Below, piece by piece: positions 1 to 7,508 of a stretch of 14,883 nucleotides of DNA. The notes beneath the pieces were generated by a model. That model was not told the origin of the DNA, searched no databases, and saw only the letters and a program-made list of their open reading frames with translations. Each line of letters begins with the position of its first letter. Positions within the stretch are counted from its first letter, which is position 1. The translations under genes were made by a program, and so were the position numbers. The stretch is taken from contig NHEU02000012.1 of assembly GCA_002171495.2 (NCBI GenBank), positions 1-14,883 of the forward strand, in the 5' to 3' direction. The stretch comes from Alphaproteobacteria bacterium TMED93 (GTDB taxonomy: Bacteria; Pseudomonadota; Alphaproteobacteria; TMED109).

Positions 1-99
1 CAAGAACAAGTAGAACCACAAGTTGCAGACGCAACAACAGAACCGCAAGAACAAGTAGAACCACAAGTTGCAGACGCAACAACAGAACCGCAAGAACAA
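1..99 (+). repeat. 45-bp in-frame tandem repeat (two exact copies plus a partial)
   Basis: Bases 1-45 and 46-90 are identical. Bases 91-99 begin a third copy that then diverges. Each unit encodes QEQVEPQVADATTEP. The array starts exactly at the window edge, so more copies probably lie upstream. Exact identity at the nucleotide level suggests recent duplication by slippage or unequal recombination, so copy number may vary between strains. The unit is more G+C-rich than the surrounding sequence. Its Pro/Glu/Gln/Thr content suggests an extended stalk or linker. Confidence 0.9.
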
Positions 100-2814
100 T
101 TAGCCGATGCAAATATAGATGCTAGTAGTATTATAGAAGATAATCAAAATCTAGGCTTAGATAATTTAGCAATTCAAAATAATATTATTCCTGATATTCC
201 CTCTGTAACTCAAGAAATAGAGGGACTTCAAGAACTTCAAACTTTAGCAGAATCAGAAGTTCAAGATAGTGATATTGCGGATGAAGCTGAAATTACAGAT
301 GAGCAAGAGTCTTCAGATCAGGAACTAGATCAGTCTGAAGATGATGAGGTTCAAATAGCATCTTCTGAAAATAATACTTCTCTTGGTCAGGATTTGAGTC
401 TTGAAATAGGAGAAGGGGAAAATAATCAATTATTTGGCACTAACATTAACCCTGCTACAAGCACATTTCTCTCTCCAGTTTCTACTTCTGTTAATTTAAA
501 CCTTGCTAGCAGTAATAACTTTACCTCAATTTCAAACTTAGGAAACTTATCTCCAGTTTCGAGTTCTATTTCTTTATTAGGAGATACTAATATACAAGAT
601 AGTATATTAGAAACATCTAATTTTGATGAATCTGATACTGCAATTGATAATTCTACTGATGAAGGGTTTATTGAATATGGATATACTGCTGATACTGAAG
701 AAGAAAGTAATAATAATAATAATGATAGTGAGAGCGGTGAAGTTATTAGCACATCAGTTATAAATCCTACTAATCAGAATGATAATATCATTGGAGGAAT
801 AGGAGATACTGAATTTCTTTATGATTTTAGTTCAGCAAATATTGGAGGAAATGATGTTCTTAGTGATCAAGGCAATAATGCAAATGATAGAATCTTCTTT
901 AAAAACATTCCTGATAACCATTCTGTATGGATTTCTAGAGATGAGAATACTAATGTAGGAATGCGAATAGAAACTTTTAATACTCATAACCCTGCGCCAA
1001 CTTCCCATGATAACAGTATCAACACAATTACGACTTTGGTTTCTGATGGTTCTTCTGGTATAGAAGATTTTTATTTTTCAACAGATAATACTGATTATAA
1101 TTCATCATCATCTTTTGCGTATGAAAAATTTTATGAGCTAGGTTCAGCTGATATTAAAAATATGGCTCAAATAATAACTGGAAATTCTTCCAATAACTCC
1201 TTTTCATCAGATCTTCCTAGTAGTGGATATAAATATAGTTTCTCTGATGCATCTGAATACAGTACTTATCAAGGTTATGTAAGTTCTGCTGTACATCCTT
1301 ATGACCAAACTATTTTAGATGCTAGAATTTTTTTAGCCAAAGAGGGCAATGATAGTCTTACTGTAACAAACAACTTTCATACGCAATATATAGCTGATAT
1401 GGGTGCGGGAAATGATACTTTAGAATATGGTGCAAATGGAACTAACTCTCCTCCCATAAAAGAAGGAAGTTATTTTGATGGTGGCCTAGGAACTGATACC
1501 CTTAAAGGGTCTGTTGTTGCTGACCATTATGGATGGAATTCCTCAAATTATAGCGACTCAGCTAAACCAACTAATGCTTCTATACTAGAAAGTCAAGGTA
1601 CGTCAGTTTTAATTTCAAGTACAGACTCATCTTATTTTGATAACTTTGAAACTATTAATGCAAATTTAGGAAATGACTCCTTTTTTTTAGCAGGAGATCC
1701 AGGCAATGATATAACGCTTCAAGGAGAATATGGACAAGATAACTTTGAATTTAATTACGCATTTTCATCTAATATTTTAGCAGATGGAGGTAATGATAAT
1801 GATATATTTACTATCTCTAACTCACAATATACAGGAAAATTAGAATTAGATGGTGGTTTAAATGATGATACTTTAAAGGGGTCTAGTCTTTCAGACCATT
1901 ATGGATGGAGTCCTGCTAACTATAGTGATTCTAGTATAGCGACAAATTCTGCTATTCTTTCTGAAAAAGGAACAGCTTCCCTCATATCAAGTATAGATAA
2001 GTCTTATTTTAGCAATATTGAAACAATTACTGCTAATCAGGGAGCAGACACTTTTTATTTTGGTGGTGACCCTAGTAGCAATTTAACTTTGCAAGGTAAT
2101 GCTGGAAATGATGAGTACCACTTTAACTATAATTTGACTAAAAATATAACTGCAGTAGGAGGAGCAGATAGTGATGTTTTTACAATTACTAAATCTCCAA
2201 GTAGCTCAGGAGTTCTTACTATGCAAGGAAATGGTGCTGCGGACCAATTTAATTTTAGCTCTAATATTACAAATGGAACTATAGTAACTTTCGGAAATGC
2301 TGGAACTGATACTTTTCAGTTTGATAACGCTAACATTACTAGTAATGTTACTTTGTATACAGGAGATGATGCTGATAAGTTATCGTTTGTGAGTAAAAAC
2401 TCGGGAAGTAATTTAGAAGTATCAGATTTTTCATCAGCTAGTGATTATTTTGAATTTAATTCTGCTGCATTTATTGGAAGTGAAGGACATGTCTTAGTTT
2501 TCGGAACTGTTCAAGACCATGGAGGTGGAGCAAATGAGTTTGTTGCTAACAACATAGATGGAAATATAATAGCATTTGATAATACTAATACACAGATAGG
2601 AACGGCGCCTGGAACTGATTTGCTTAGTAGGAATGATGATTTATGGTTATATGATACAAGCTCGGGCTATCTTTATTATGATGAGGATGGAGACCAATTT
2701 ATGGATGATGCAGTAACTATAGCTAAAGTTAAAAATAGTGGAAATATTTTAGATAATACTACTTTTAAGTCATCCGATATTCAATATGACGACGATGGTA
2801 CCACATCTAGTTAA
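1..2814 (+). CDS. RTX-like repeat protein, predicted type I secretion substrate (5' partial)
   Basis: The frame is open from base 1 to a TAA at 2812-2814, giving 937 visible residues with the true start upstream. The TTG at 394 is only an internal codon. Order of parts: an exact 15-residue repeat (1-99); a Gln/Asp/Glu-rich linker to about residue 260; an entry segment (DNIIGGIGD, from base 781); degenerate glycine-aspartate nonapeptides such as GAGNDTLEY and GGLGTDTLK; a duplicated module of about 124 residues (bases 1477-2220); and a C-terminal block from about 2635 reading LWLYDTSSGYLYYDEDGD, followed by a short hydrophobic stretch and SSDIQ. That ending resembles the common C-terminus of RTX proteins exported without a cleaved signal. 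No cysteine is visible, which fits extracellular calcium-binding RTX proteins. The ABC and HlyD genes at 4607-7508 are the likely exporter. The protein is probably extracellular or surface-bound. Adhesin, S-layer or other role cannot be decided, and no enzymatic domain is recognised. Confidence 0.82.
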   Translation, partial: QEQVEPQVADATTEPQEQVEPQVADATTEPQEQLADANIDASSIIEDNQNLGLDNLAIQNNIIPDIPSVTQEIEGLQELQTLAESEVQDSDIADEAEITDEQESSDQELDQSEDDEVQIASSENNTSLGQDLSLEIGEGENNQLFGTNINPATSTFLSPVSTSVNLNLASSNNFTSISNLGNLSPVSSSISLLGDTNIQDSILETSNFDESDTAIDNSTDEGFIEYGYTADTEEESNNNNNDSESGEVISTSVINPTNQNDNIIGGIGDTEFLYDFSSANIGGNDVLSDQGNNANDRIFFKNIPDNHSVWISRDENTNVGMRIETFNTHNPAPTSHDNSINTITTLVSDGSSGIEDFYFSTDNTDYNSSSSFAYEKFYELGSADIKNMAQIITGNSSNNSFSSDLPSSGYKYSFSDASEYSTYQGYVSSAVHPYDQTILDARIFLAKEGNDSLTVTNNFHTQYIADMGAGNDTLEYGANGTNSPPIKEGSYFDGGLGTDTLKGSVVADHYGWNSSNYSDSAKPTNASILESQGTSVLISSTDSSYFDNFETINANLGNDSFFLAGDPGNDITLQGEYGQDNFEFNYAFSSNILADGGNDNDIFTISNSQYTGKLELDGGLNDDTLKGSSLSDHYGWSPANYSDSSIATNSAILSEKGTASLISSIDKSYFSNIETITANQGADTFYFGGDPSSNLTLQGNAGNDEYHFNYNLTKNITAVGGADSDVFTITKSPSSSGVLTMQGNGAADQFNFSSNITNGTIVTFGNAGTDTFQFDNANITSNVTLYTGDDADKLSFVSKNSGSNLEVSDFSSASDYFEFNSAAFIGSEGHVLVFGTVQDHGGGANEFVANNIDGNIIAFDNTNTQIGTAPGTDLLSRNDDLWLYDTSSGYLYYDEDGDQFMDDAVTIAKVKNSGNILDNTTFKSSDIQYDDDGTTSS
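1477..2220 (+). repeat. Duplicated module of about 124 residues within the RTX-like protein
   Basis: Two consecutive 372-bp units (1477-1848 and 1849-2220) encode clearly related segments. Each opens with DGGL..DTLKGS and continues with DHYGW, NYSDS, a SYF..(F/I)ETI segment, an (F/G)..GDP segment, LQG and a NYxxxxNI strand. The copies are diverged at both DNA and protein level, so this duplication is older than the 45-bp array. A weaker, shorter continuation follows (GNGAADQFNF and GNAGTDTFQF). The DHYGW...NYSDS stretch is not part of the classical RTX nonapeptide and may mark a specific domain. Confidence 0.8.
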
Positions 2815-4095
2815 TCAAGTAAGCATATCCTTCCAAATTGCTTGCGCCCAATCCCATGCATTTAAAGCAATTAAATTAGATCTTTGAGGAGAAAGACCAG
2901 ATGCATTATCTACAGTTACTATCTTATTTCTTTCCTTATTAAATTTGTACACGGCACTTACTGATATTCCTTCTGTTTCACTTACTAAGCTATAGCAAGT
3001 ATTTATCATTGATGGAGAGGGAGGTTCCTTTCCAAGTAAATGATAGTATGATGCCAAGCCAGAAACTTTTCCCATAGAATATGCTACGTAACCTGATTTT
3101 GGAATGCTACCAATTGAAGATGCATCAGTTGAGTCTCCTATAATATAAATGTCATTGGAATACTTTGAAGTAAAGTCATATGGGTTTACAGGAGCCCAAT
3201 TTCTACCTTTTTCTATAAGACCAGTTTTAAACAATAAGTTAGGTGCTTTTTGAGGAGGTATAATATTTAAAATTTTATACCGGTATTCATCAAAATCAGT
3301 AAAAACTTTTTTTTCTTTATTATCTATTGCACGTATCTGACTATCTGAATGATACAAAATTATATTTTTGTAAAGTTCGTCCCAAGCTTTTTTAAATAAA
3401 GACCCTTTAGATACAACTTTTTGATTGGCATCTAGTACAATAACTTTTGCATTAATTTTATTTTTTTTTATATAATCCGCAATCAGAGAGGTTCTTTCAT
3501 AGGGACCAGGTGGACATCTATAAGGACTCAAGGGTATGGAAATAATTATATTATCTCCATTTTCAATATTTCTTATCTCTTTAGAAAAGTTGAGAGTTTC
3601 ATTTCCTGCTTTCCATGCAGTAAATATTGAATCTTTATGACTATTTTTAAATCCATCAATATTAGAAAAATCTAATTGAATACCAGGTGATAAAATTAAC
3701 TTATCGTATTTTAAAGAAGTTTCATTTGTAGATATAAGTTTTTTGTTTATATCTATAGAAATAACCTCATCAATAACAACTTCAATATCATTATTTCTTT
3801 TAAATTTTTCGTAATCAAATGTTATATTTTCCATATTTATTAGTTGTCCAATTACCCAATTAGAAATAGGACAAGATATAAATTCTTTTGTTTTTTCTAT
3901 TAATGTAATTTTACAATTTTTATTCATTAACCTTAGTGTTTTTGCAGCGCTTAATCCGCCCCAACCACCACCTAATATAACTACATGAGATTTATTTGCC
4001 GTATTTTTTGAAAATACTTTAGCAACTCCAGAAAAAGCTAGGGATGATCCTAAAATAAAAGATCTTCTATTTAGAAAACTATTTTTTATTTTCAT
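2815..4095 (-). CDS. fccB: Flavocytochrome c sulfide dehydrogenase, flavoprotein subunit
   Basis: Oxidises sulfide to sulfur in the periplasm and passes electrons through FAD to a cytochrome c partner. The ATG at 4095 gives 426 residues and puts a twin-arginine (Tat) signal at the N-terminus (NRRSFILGS, residues 9-17). The frame is open to 4143, but that longer start buries the signal. Visible family features: dinucleotide-binding GGGWGG (42-47); Cys75 in CPISNWVIG, aligning with the cysteine that carries FAD in Allochromatium FccB; Cys194 in RCPPGPYER and Cys367 in NTCYS, aligning with the redox-active disulfide; and IGDST (319-323) for FAD. The length matches the family. It overlaps the cytochrome gene by 17 nt, so the two are co-transcribed and probably translationally coupled. 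Its TGA directly abuts the stop of the convergent RTX-like gene. Sulfide:quinone reductase is less likely, given the CPPGPYER and NTCYS motifs and the cytochrome partner. Confidence 0.92.
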   Translation of the reverse strand: MKIKNSFLNRRSFILGSSLAFSGVAKVFSKNTANKSHVVILGGGWGGLSAAKTLRLMNKNCKITLIEKTKEFISCPISNWVIGQLINMENITFDYEKFKRNNDIEVVIDEVISIDINKKLISTNETSLKYDKLILSPGIQLDFSNIDGFKNSHKDSIFTAWKAGNETLNFSKEIRNIENGDNIIISIPLSPYRCPPGPYERTSLIADYIKKNKINAKVIVLDANQKVVSKGSLFKKAWDELYKNIILYHSDSQIRAIDNKEKKVFTDFDEYRYKILNIIPPQKAPNLLFKTGLIEKGRNWAPVNPYDFTSKYSNDIYIIGDSTDASSIGSIPKSGYVAYSMGKVSGLASYYHLLGKEPPSPSMINTCYSLVSETEGISVSAVYKFNKERNKIVTVDNASGLSPQRSNLIALNAWDWAQAIWKDMLT

Positions 4096-4363
4096 AGTAA
4101 TCAGCCAATAATTGAATTTCTTTATCAGAGTAACCATTAGCAATAATTTTCATTATGTAGTGGTCTCTTGTTCCATCTTTATATTCTTTAAAAGCCTGAA
4201 TAAAGTAATTTTTTTCTAAATTTTTAATAGAAGGGATAGTTTTTCCTGGAGAGTTACCATCAGTGCTATGGCATCCTGCGCATGGAAGAGCTAAGTTATT
4301 AGCTTTAAGAATATTTACTGAAATAAAGTATACAATACTTAATATTAAAAGCGTTCGCACCAT
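4079..4363 (-). CDS. fccA: Monoheme cytochrome c, FCSD cytochrome subunit
   Basis: A 94-residue precursor with a hydrophobic Sec signal (about residues 1-21, cleavage near LKA-NN), one c-type heme site CAGCH (Cys28, Cys31, His32), and Met71 (HYIMKIIANGYSD) as the likely distal heme ligand. The C-terminal GYSDKEIQLLADYY stretch is typical of the small class I domains found in FCSD cytochrome subunits. The product should sit in the periplasm and accept electrons from the flavoprotein encoded immediately downstream, whose start lies within its last codons. The mature protein is about 73 residues with one heme, roughly half of the diheme FccA of purple sulfur bacteria. There is no Shine-Dalgarno sequence before the ATG. 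A candidate promoter lies only a few bases upstream, so the mRNA may have almost no leader. Confidence 0.85.
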   Translation of the reverse strand: MVRTLLILSIVYFISVNILKANNLALPCAGCHSTDGNSPGKTIPSIKNLEKNYFIQAFKEYKDGTRDHYIMKIIANGYSDKEIQLLADYYENKK

Positions 4364-4370
4364 ATTACTA

Positions 4371-4398
4371 AGTATAGTAGCAAAGGATAATATAACAA
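4371..4398 (-). promoter_or_regulatory. Candidate sigma70-type promoter for fccAB
   Basis: Reading the minus strand, a TTGTTA -35 (4393-4398) and TATACT -10 (4371-4376) are separated by 16 bp. The -10 ends 7 nt before the fccA ATG, so transcription would start at or within a few bases of the start codon. In DNA this AT-rich, such boxes can arise by chance. Confidence 0.4.
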
Positions 4399-4436
4399 AT
4401 ATTATTCTTTAAAATATATAGAAATCGAATTAAGTA

Positions 4437-4511
4437 TGGCTCCGCGGGTAGGATTCGAACCTACGACCGATCGGTTAACAGCCGATTGCTCTACCACTGA
4501 GCTACCGCGGA
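4437..4511 (-). tRNA. tRNA-Asn (anticodon GTT)
   Basis: The minus strand folds into a complete 75-nt cloverleaf. The acceptor stem is TCCGCGG/CCGCGGA. The D arm is GCTC/GAGC. The anticodon stem ATCGG/CCGAT encloses the loop CTGTTAA, with anticodon GTT at 4477-4479. The variable loop is 5 nt, and the T arm is GTAGG/CCTAC around TTCGAAT. The discriminator base is G and the 3' CCA is encoded in the DNA (4437-4439). It lies on the same strand as fccAB, about 70 bp upstream. No integrase or duplicated tRNA 3' end is seen nearby. Confidence 0.97.
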
Positions 4512-4520
4512 TAAAGTTAA

Positions 4521-4549
4521 AATATACTATTAATTTAATTTCTTAACAA
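4521..4549 (-). promoter_or_regulatory. Promoter for tRNA-Asn
   Basis: On the minus strand, TTGTTA (-35, 4544-4549) and TATATT (-10, 4521-4526) are separated by exactly 17 bp. The -10 lies 9 nt before the first base of the tRNA, leaving only a few nucleotides of 5' leader. The spacing is ideal and the -35 is the same hexamer seen before fccA. The segment 4512-4606 must also hold the promoter of the plus-strand exporter operon. A TTGATA at 4555-4560 is a possible -35 for it, but no convincing -10 is paired with it. Confidence 0.55.
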
Positions 4550-4606
4550 CCAAATTGATAAGTATATCTTTTTTTTAATATTTTACTAAACTGAATATAT
4601 AAAAAA

Positions 4607-6280
4607 ATGCTGACTTTAAATCAATTTTTAAAAAATAACAAGTGGCAAAGTTTTTGGATAATAATTTCTTCTTTGCTTATTAACATACTAGCCTTATCAA
4701 GTGCCATATATGTAATTCAAGTTTTTAATAAATATCTCACTTATAAACTAGACTCTACACTAATAGTTTTAACTGTAGGAGTAACTGTAGCATTTATATT
4801 AGAGTTTTTTTTAAGATTTGTACGTGGGTTATTAGCAAATAAAGCTTCTGTAGTAGGAAAAAGAGAGTTAGTTTTAAAAAAAATTAAACAGGCTTTTACT
4901 ATTAAATTAGGTGTATTAGATAGTAAAAATGAGAAACAATTATTTGATAATTTGAATCCAAATATTTCTTATAATAATTCTGATGAAAGTGATAGATTGA
5001 TTTCACTAATTGATATTTTTTTTGTGATAATTTTTTTATTTTTCATTTACCTTTTGTCAATAAGGTTGGGAGTAATTTCTAGTATATTTATTATTACATA
5101 TTTATTTTTTATAAAGTTAAAAAATAAATATTTAGTTAATTTAACAAATATTAAAAATAAAAAAATTTACAAAATTAAAGATATATATTCAGATATTAGT
5201 AATATGGCAACCGCTGTAAGAACTTTTAACAGTAAACATATTTTATACTCTTTGTTTGAATTAAATTATGCAAGGCAAAGAGCAGCTGAAGTAAAGTTTA
5301 AAAACTATAATAACTTTTATAATATTATATTTTCCTCATTTCCTGTTTTAGCAACTATCTTTATAATTTACTTTGGTGCTCAAGAGGTAGTTAATCAAAA
5401 CCTATCTATAGGAGGTTTAGTTGGTATAAATATTTTAAATGCTAGAATGTTTAGCCCAATACTAAAGTTTTCTTTTTTATCATTAGTGAATAATCAAGAA
5501 AATAATAAAGTAGAAAATATAGACAAATCTATCAAAGAAAATGTAGATGGTGTAAATCCAAAAATTATATCAGGTTTATTAGTGTTGAAAGATTTATCCT
5601 TAGGATTTCCTAATAGCAAGGAGGTATTATTTCAAAGGTTAAATTGCACTATTCCATCAGGAGGAATTGTTGTAATTAATGGTTATAACTCTGCTGGGAA
5701 AACTTCTTTATGTAAATCTTTCCTAGGTTTAATTAAGCCTTTAAAAGGAAGTATTTTATTTGATAATATTGAATTAAATAAATTTGATATAAGTTGGTTA
5801 AGACGCCAAATATGCTATTTGCCACAGGAAGTAGAGTTATTTAACTTGAGCATCAAAGATAATATTTTAATAAATCTTTCAAAAACACAACTACAACAAA
5901 CTAATGACAGAGTTTTATTAAAAACAATAAGCTCAGTTGGATTAACTGATTATATAAATAAAATTCCTGATGGAATTAATCAAATAATTGAAAATAATGG
6001 TAAAAACCTTCCAGTAGGCATCAAAAAAAGAATAGGAATAGCAAGAGCTATTATTAATAATGGTAAGTTTATTATTTTTGATGAACCAAGTGAGTCATTA
6101 GACAACAAGGGTGTTTTCGATCTTTATAAAATACTAAACAACTTTATCAAGTTAAAAAAAACCTTGATTATAGCTTCGCATGATCCCAACATTTTAAAAA
6201 GTGCTAATATAGTTATTGATTTATCAACAAAGCCTATTCCAAGAATAGGGATTAGAAAAAAGAGGAAAGCTAATGCTTAA
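4607..6280 (+). CDS. Type I secretion ABC transporter (permease-ATPase), degenerate signature motif
   Basis: Inner-membrane ATPase/permease of a PrtD/HlyB-like exporter, 557 residues, the normal length for PrtD types without an N-terminal peptidase domain. Hydrophobic spans lie at about 13-40, 50-72, 132-170 and 242-290, followed by a nucleotide-binding domain from about 323. Visible motifs: Walker A GYNSAGKT (359-366), Q-loop LPQE (Gln407), Walker B FIIFDE (488-493), D-loop SLD (497-499) and H-loop His525 (ASHD). The signature, usually LSGGQ, reads LPVGI (468-472); the following KKRIGIARAI is normal, so this is a real substitution and not a frameshift. No Shine-Dalgarno sequence precedes the ATG. 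The gene overlaps the HlyD gene by 8 nt. The likely substrate is the RTX-like protein at the left of the window, with the fccAB pair and tRNA lying between. The specific subfamily cannot be fixed by eye. Confidence 0.88.
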   Translation: MLTLNQFLKNNKWQSFWIIISSLLINILALSSAIYVIQVFNKYLTYKLDSTLIVLTVGVTVAFILEFFLRFVRGLLANKASVVGKRELVLKKIKQAFTIKLGVLDSKNEKQLFDNLNPNISYNNSDESDRLISLIDIFFVIIFLFFIYLLSIRLGVISSIFIITYLFFIKLKNKYLVNLTNIKNKKIYKIKDIYSDISNMATAVRTFNSKHILYSLFELNYARQRAAEVKFKNYNNFYNIIFSSFPVLATIFIIYFGAQEVVNQNLSIGGLVGINILNARMFSPILKFSFLSLVNNQENNKVENIDKSIKENVDGVNPKIISGLLVLKDLSLGFPNSKEVLFQRLNCTIPSGGIVVINGYNSAGKTSLCKSFLGLIKPLKGSILFDNIELNKFDISWLRRQICYLPQEVELFNLSIKDNILINLSKTQLQQTNDRVLLKTISSVGLTDYINKIPDGINQIIENNGKNLPVGIKKRIGIARAIINNGKFIIFDEPSESLDNKGVFDLYKILNNFIKLKKTLIIASHDPNILKSANIVIDLSTKPIPRIGIRKKRKANA

Positions 6281-7508
6281 AGAAGAAGAAGGCATTGAAC
6301 TAGAAAAAATTATTCGAAAAGAAAATAATTCTTTTTTTATAATTTTTTTAATAATATTTCTTATTTTTTTATTATTTATTTCTATGGGTTACTACTTTAA
6401 AAATGCTAAACTAGATATAATAGCTGAAACTAATGGAGTAGTTATACCCTCTTCTAAAGTAAAAACAGTGCAGCATTTGGAAGGAGGTATTATTAAGAAA
6501 ATACTTTATAACTCAGGAGATGTAGTAAAAAAAGGCGACTTATTATTAGAGTTGGAACCTATTAAAACTTTGTCAAGTTTTACTGAGTTAGAAAAAAGAC
6601 TAATAGGTTTATCTATAAATATTTCAAGACTAAGAGCAGAATCTGATATGAAAAAACCTATTTATGAAGAAAATTTAGTAAAAAAATATCCTATCTTAAT
6701 AGAAGAATCAAAAAAACTATATGATGTTAGAACAAAAAGATTTAAAGCCTCTATCTTTGAACAAAAAAGTATTCTTAAAAATGAAACTGATAGCCTAAAA
6801 CTATTAGAAGAACAAATAAATATAAGTAAATCTCTTTTAGAGGAACAGCTTACAAATAGGTTGTCACATTTAAACCTTTTAAAAGAGAAAAATCAAATTA
6901 TCTCAAAAATAGAAAGCGCTGACTCTAAAATAAAAAATATTAAGGAAAGCTACTTTACAGAAGTCAGAACTACATTATTAGAAGAAACCTCAGAATATGA
7001 AGAACTTATAGAAAGAAAGTCTTCTTTACAGGATAGTTTAAATAGAACAAGTGTTAAATCTCCAGAAAATGGAATAATTAAACAAAGATTTGTTGATACT
7101 ATTGGAGGTGTAGTTAAAGCTGGTGACCCATTATTTGATATAGTGCCTATAAATGATAAGCTAATAGTTCAGGCAAGACTATCTGTTGACCAAATAGGTT
7201 ATATCAAGAAAGGACAAAAAGTTAATGTCAAGTTAGCAGGAAAAAATAATCGTTTGTATGAGACTATTATTGGAAGTGTAGTGGGTATAAGTCCAGACGC
7301 TATATACAACGAAAAAGATAATAACGAGCCTTATTATGAGATTAGAATTGAAACAGAGCAAGATTATTTTGATGGTGCAGGAGAAAAATATTATATGTAT
7401 CCTGGCACACAAGTTATGGCAATGATAGAAATAGGATCGAGAACAATTGCTGATTACATATTTGAACCTTTATTTGTAAATCTTAGTAGTGCTTTAAGTG
7501 AGAAGTGA
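6273..7508 (+). CDS. HlyD-family type I secretion periplasmic adaptor
   Basis: Membrane-fusion protein bridging the inner-membrane ABC transporter to an outer-membrane TolC-like channel. The 411 residues comprise a short cytoplasmic N-terminus, one membrane anchor (about 21-42), a first half lipoyl/barrel region with the family-typical VQHLEGGII (66-74), a long coiled coil rich in Lys, Glu and Leu (about 102-258), the second half lipoyl RTSVKSPENGII (258-269) and IGGVVKAGDPLF (277-288), and a beta-barrel C-terminal part. A good Shine-Dalgarno sequence (AGAGGA, 6261-6266) sits 6 nt before the ATG, inside the end of the ABC gene. Overlaps at both ends mark a single operon. No TolC homologue is in view, so a genome-wide TolC may be shared. 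Confidence 0.93.
   Translation: MLKEEEGIELEKIIRKENNSFFIIFLIIFLIFLLFISMGYYFKNAKLDIIAETNGVVIPSSKVKTVQHLEGGIIKKILYNSGDVVKKGDLLLELEPIKTLSSFTELEKRLIGLSINISRLRAESDMKKPIYEENLVKKYPILIEESKKLYDVRTKRFKASIFEQKSILKNETDSLKLLEEQINISKSLLEEQLTNRLSHLNLLKEKNQIISKIESADSKIKNIKESYFTEVRTTLLEETSEYEELIERKSSLQDSLNRTSVKSPENGIIKQRFVDTIGGVVKAGDPLFDIVPINDKLIVQARLSVDQIGYIKKGQKVNVKLAGKNNRLYETIIGSVVGISPDAIYNEKDNNEPYYEIRIETEQDYFDGAGEKYYMYPGTQVMAMIEIGSRTIADYIFEPLFVNLSSALSEK

Noticed and set aside
394..396. TTG at 394 as the start of the RTX-like protein
   Set aside because: The same frame is open without a stop to base 1 and encodes the exact 15-residue repeat, so this is an internal codon.
426..752. A 108-codon minus-strand open frame inside the RTX-like gene
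   Set aside because: It lies wholly antisense to a gene with clear protein repeats. Its serine/leucine-rich product mirrors the Asp/Glu/Asn-rich codons of the plus strand, with no ribosome binding site or family features.
4096..4143. A start for fccB at 4143
   Set aside because: It would add 16 residues in front of the twin-arginine signal and lie deep inside the cytochrome gene. The ATG at 4095 places the Tat signal correctly.
4437..4511. tRNA-Asn as an integration site bounding a genomic island
   Set aside because: No integrase and no duplicated 3' tRNA fragment were seen, and the neighbouring genes share the same AT-rich composition.
4364..4606. A CRISPR array, riboswitch or other non-coding RNA in the largest intergenic space
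   Set aside because: Beyond the tRNA and promoter-like boxes, only AT-rich sequence without repeats or a stable fold is visible.
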